NCBI RefSeq assembly: GCF_000024925.1 | Contig: NC_013521.1 | Location: 2,418,001-2,482,000, forward strand | Direction: 5' to 3' | Length of the DNA stretch: 64,000 nt | Source: Sanguibacter keddieii DSM 10542 | Lineage (GTDB): Bacteria; Actinomycetota; Actinomycetes; Actinomycetales; Cellulomonadaceae | Shown here: positions 60,139 through 64,000 of the stretch, one piece after another | How the letters are laid out: each line of letters begins with the position of its first letter | Position numbering within the stretch: the first letter of the stretch is position 1 | Program-made: the position numbers and the translations under genes | The notes under the pieces: generated by a model | Told to the model about the DNA's origin: nothing | The model's input: the letters and a program-made list of their open reading frames with translations, nothing else | Databases searched by the model: none

Positions 60139-60798
60139 TCAGCGTCGGCGCGGGGACACCGCCCGGTAGGCAGAGACCGTCGGCTCGTCGGCGAGCCAGA
60201 GCCGCCAGGGGAAGAGGGCTCCGTCTCCCCCAGCCCCGCTCACCCCGACGCGGGGACCCCGGCGGACCTCACCGTCCGCCGGCCCCGCGCCGGGCACCCG
60301 GAGCTCCAGGCCCCCTGCGGCGTCGAGCAGGTCGGTGCCGTCGTGGTCGACGCCTGCCCCGAGGGCGACCGTGAGCCGGGCCGGACCTCGAGCCAGGTCA
60401 CGCTCCTGCCGGACGACGCCGCGCTCTGTCCGTCGGGCGAGGGCGAGCTCGCCGCCGCTGACCACCTCAGCGCCGCGCAGCAGCACCGCTGCCGGTTCCC
60501 CCTCCGGTCCGGTCACGACGTTGAGGCAGGTGTGCAGCCCGAGGTGCCGGTAGGCGTAGAGGTGGCCGCCGGCCAGTGCCATCGACCGGTTGCGCACGGT
60601 CACGCCGCGTGCGGCGTGGGACCCGGGGTCGTCCGCTCCCCCGTAGGCCTCGACCTCCGTGAGGCGCAGCGTCACCGTCCCCTCGGGTGTCCGGTGCGTC
60701 AGGTGCGTGCCGAGCAGGTCGGCCGCGACGTCGAGCACGGGACGCTCGAACCACGCCCGGTCCGGGAGAGGACCTGCCGGCGTGGCCGGCTGGTTCAC
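60139..60798 (-). CDS. mpg: DNA-3-methyladenine glycosylase (AAG/MPG type)
   Basis: Base-excision-repair glycosylase removing alkylated purines, 219 residues. Motifs: FERPVLDVAADLLGTHLTHR at the start, TEVEAYGGADDPGSHAARG with the catalytic-type glutamate, RNRSMALAGGHLYAYRHLG, and a C-terminal GPRVGVSGAG. GTG start overlaps the stop of the kinase-like gene. Next to tyrS as in mycobacteria (Rv1688-Rv1689). Confidence 0.93.
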   Translation of the reverse strand: MNQPATPAGPLPDRAWFERPVLDVAADLLGTHLTHRTPEGTVTLRLTEVEAYGGADDPGSHAARGVTVRNRSMALAGGHLYAYRHLGLHTCLNVVTGPEGEPAAVLLRGAEVVSGGELALARRTERGVVRQERDLARGPARLTVALGAGVDHDGTDLLDAAGGLELRVPGAGPADGEVRRGPRVGVSGAGGDGALFPWRLWLADEPTVSAYRAVSPRRR

Positions 60799-61382
60799 GT
60801 CGACTCCGTCGGCCCGAGCCCTGTGACGTGACCCGTACCGTCGAGCCGCACGTGGCTGCGCTCGACCGTGCGGTGCTCGGCGTAGAGGCGTCGCTCCTCG
60901 ACCATCCAGGTGTCCCAGTGGTCGCGTGCTCCGTCGCCGTCACGCGCCATGCCCCGGGCGAGGCGGACGTCGTCGGGGGCCTCGACCCAGATGATCACCG
61001 GCGAGTACGGGGCGGTGGTCAGCGCCGCAGAGTTGCAGCCCTCGACGACGAGGGTGTCGCCGAGCGGCACCGAGTGCCGCTCGGCGTAGAGCCCGAGCGG
61101 CCAGTCGTAGCGGCGGTAGCGACCGGGACGGCCGTGGGCGAGCGGCTCGAGCACCCACTCGTGCAGCTTCTGGGCGCCCTCGGCGAGCCCGGACCACCCC
61201 GGGTAGAGGTCGTCCATGTGGATCACCTGCGCCGGCAGGGCCCGGCCGAGCTGCTCGGCGAGCGTGGTCTTGCCGGAGCCTGCCGGGCCGTCGACGCAGA
61301 CCAGCCGCATGCCGCCGAGACCGGCGGGAGCGTCGGCGACCTGCTCGAGGACCAGGTCGAGGACGTCGTCGGGGACGGTCAT
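60795..61382 (-). CDS. Uridine-kinase-like P-loop NTPase
   Basis: 195-residue P-loop protein of the uridine kinase / AAA-like group. Walker A is VDGPAGSGKTTLAEQLG, followed by VIHMDDLYPGW with the DDLY acidic pair typical of nucleoside kinases, RRYDWPLGLYAE, and LVVEGCNSAALT. The actual substrate is unknown. Its ATG overlaps the stop of a nine-codon upstream reading frame and lies inside a long inverted repeat (see next entry). It leads the kinase-mpg pair; the stop overlaps the mpg GTG. Confidence 0.85.
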   Translation of the reverse strand: MTVPDDVLDLVLEQVADAPAGLGGMRLVCVDGPAGSGKTTLAEQLGRALPAQVIHMDDLYPGWSGLAEGAQKLHEWVLEPLAHGRPGRYRRYDWPLGLYAERHSVPLGDTLVVEGCNSAALTTAPYSPVIIWVEAPDDVRLARGMARDGDGARDHWDTWMVEERRLYAEHRTVERSHVRLDGTGHVTGLGPTEST

Positions 61383-61418
61383 GAGCGCCGTCCGTCGTGC
61401 TCGCTCATGACCGTCCCC
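61371..61418 (-). promoter_or_regulatory. Inverted repeat and nine-codon leader reading frame over the kinase start
   Basis: Arms 61371-61385 and 61404-61418 are perfectly complementary over 15 nt with an 18-nt loop. The 3' arm contains the kinase ATG (61380-61382). On the minus strand a short frame (61408-61379) encodes MSEHDGRRS and ends in ATGA on the kinase start. The hairpin could hide the start codon until the short frame is translated. Confidence 0.45.
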
Positions 61419-61470
61419 GTCCGTCGTGCGTGCCGTGCTGCTGTTCCTGTCGTGCAGTGGTGCTCAGTGC

Positions 61471-64000
<2,530 letters not shown>

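Overview
The window is very GC-rich, densely packed bacterial DNA. It carries one complete rRNA operon (16S-23S-5S, no tRNA in the spacer), a full SUF iron-sulfur operon with its own SufR, a FabG-FabI pair, a GlgA/GlgC pair, aa3-oxidase assembly genes (SURF1, CtaA) and the block tyrS / TPR / HAD / small ORF / tlyA / nadK / recN / steA / steB / pyrG / NUDIX that also occurs in mycobacteria. These features and the 16S sequence point to an actinobacterium of the order Micrococcales, probably near Cellulomonadaceae or Sanguibacteraceae. The genus is an inference from reading, not a search. No prophage, insertion sequence, CRISPR array or tRNA gene was recognised; this is chromosomal backbone.

Layout. 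0-10 kb: NfeD, an orphan ABC ATPase, divergent glgA/glgC, serB, a SixA-like phosphatase, fabI-fabG, and a small DUF3099 / small zinc-like protein / SURF1 unit. 10-18.5 kb: an SNF2 helicase with an odd Gln-Gly-Ala N-terminus, an ABC-F protein, the biotin ECF transporter bioYMN, a NERD protein and a frameshifted DUF402 gene. 18.4-28.5 kb: the sufR-B-D-(Rieske)-C-S-U-DUF59 operon on the minus strand, facing a divergent ABC exporter and ctaA. 28.5-36.3 kb: a hexose-6-phosphate mutarotase, an orphan AfsR/SARP-type regulator of 1131 residues, a DrrAB-type exporter and a Bcr/CflA exporter. 36.3-52.6 kb: a long minus-strand block from a TPR protein to a DUF2809 membrane protein, mostly with stop/start overlaps. 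52.8-58.7 kb: the rRNA operon, also minus strand. 58.8-64 kb: tyrS, mpg, a uridine-kinase-like NTPase, argH and the 3' part of argG.

The most interesting locus is 39.2-45.3 kb. Behind recN and the cell-division genes steA and steB lie a MraY/WecA-like prenyl-phosphate sugar-phosphate transferase and a 964-residue fusion of a MurJ-type flippase with a GT4 glycosyltransferase. Together these supply initiation, extension and flipping for a lipid-linked glycan, physically tied to division genes. The second standout is the TPR protein at 50.4-52.6 kb. It carries 18 copies of a PRRDDR(P/A)QG unit, giving a long Arg/Asp-rich disordered domain, followed by a TPR-like domain and an acidic tail.

A recurring regulatory pattern is a TANNNT -10 box placed 6-8 nt before an ATG/GTG with no Shine-Dalgarno sequence. 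It occurs at nine transcription-unit heads and implies leaderless mRNAs. Genes inside operons instead use ATGA/GTGA overlaps or Shine-Dalgarno sites. Several strong hairpins separate convergent units.
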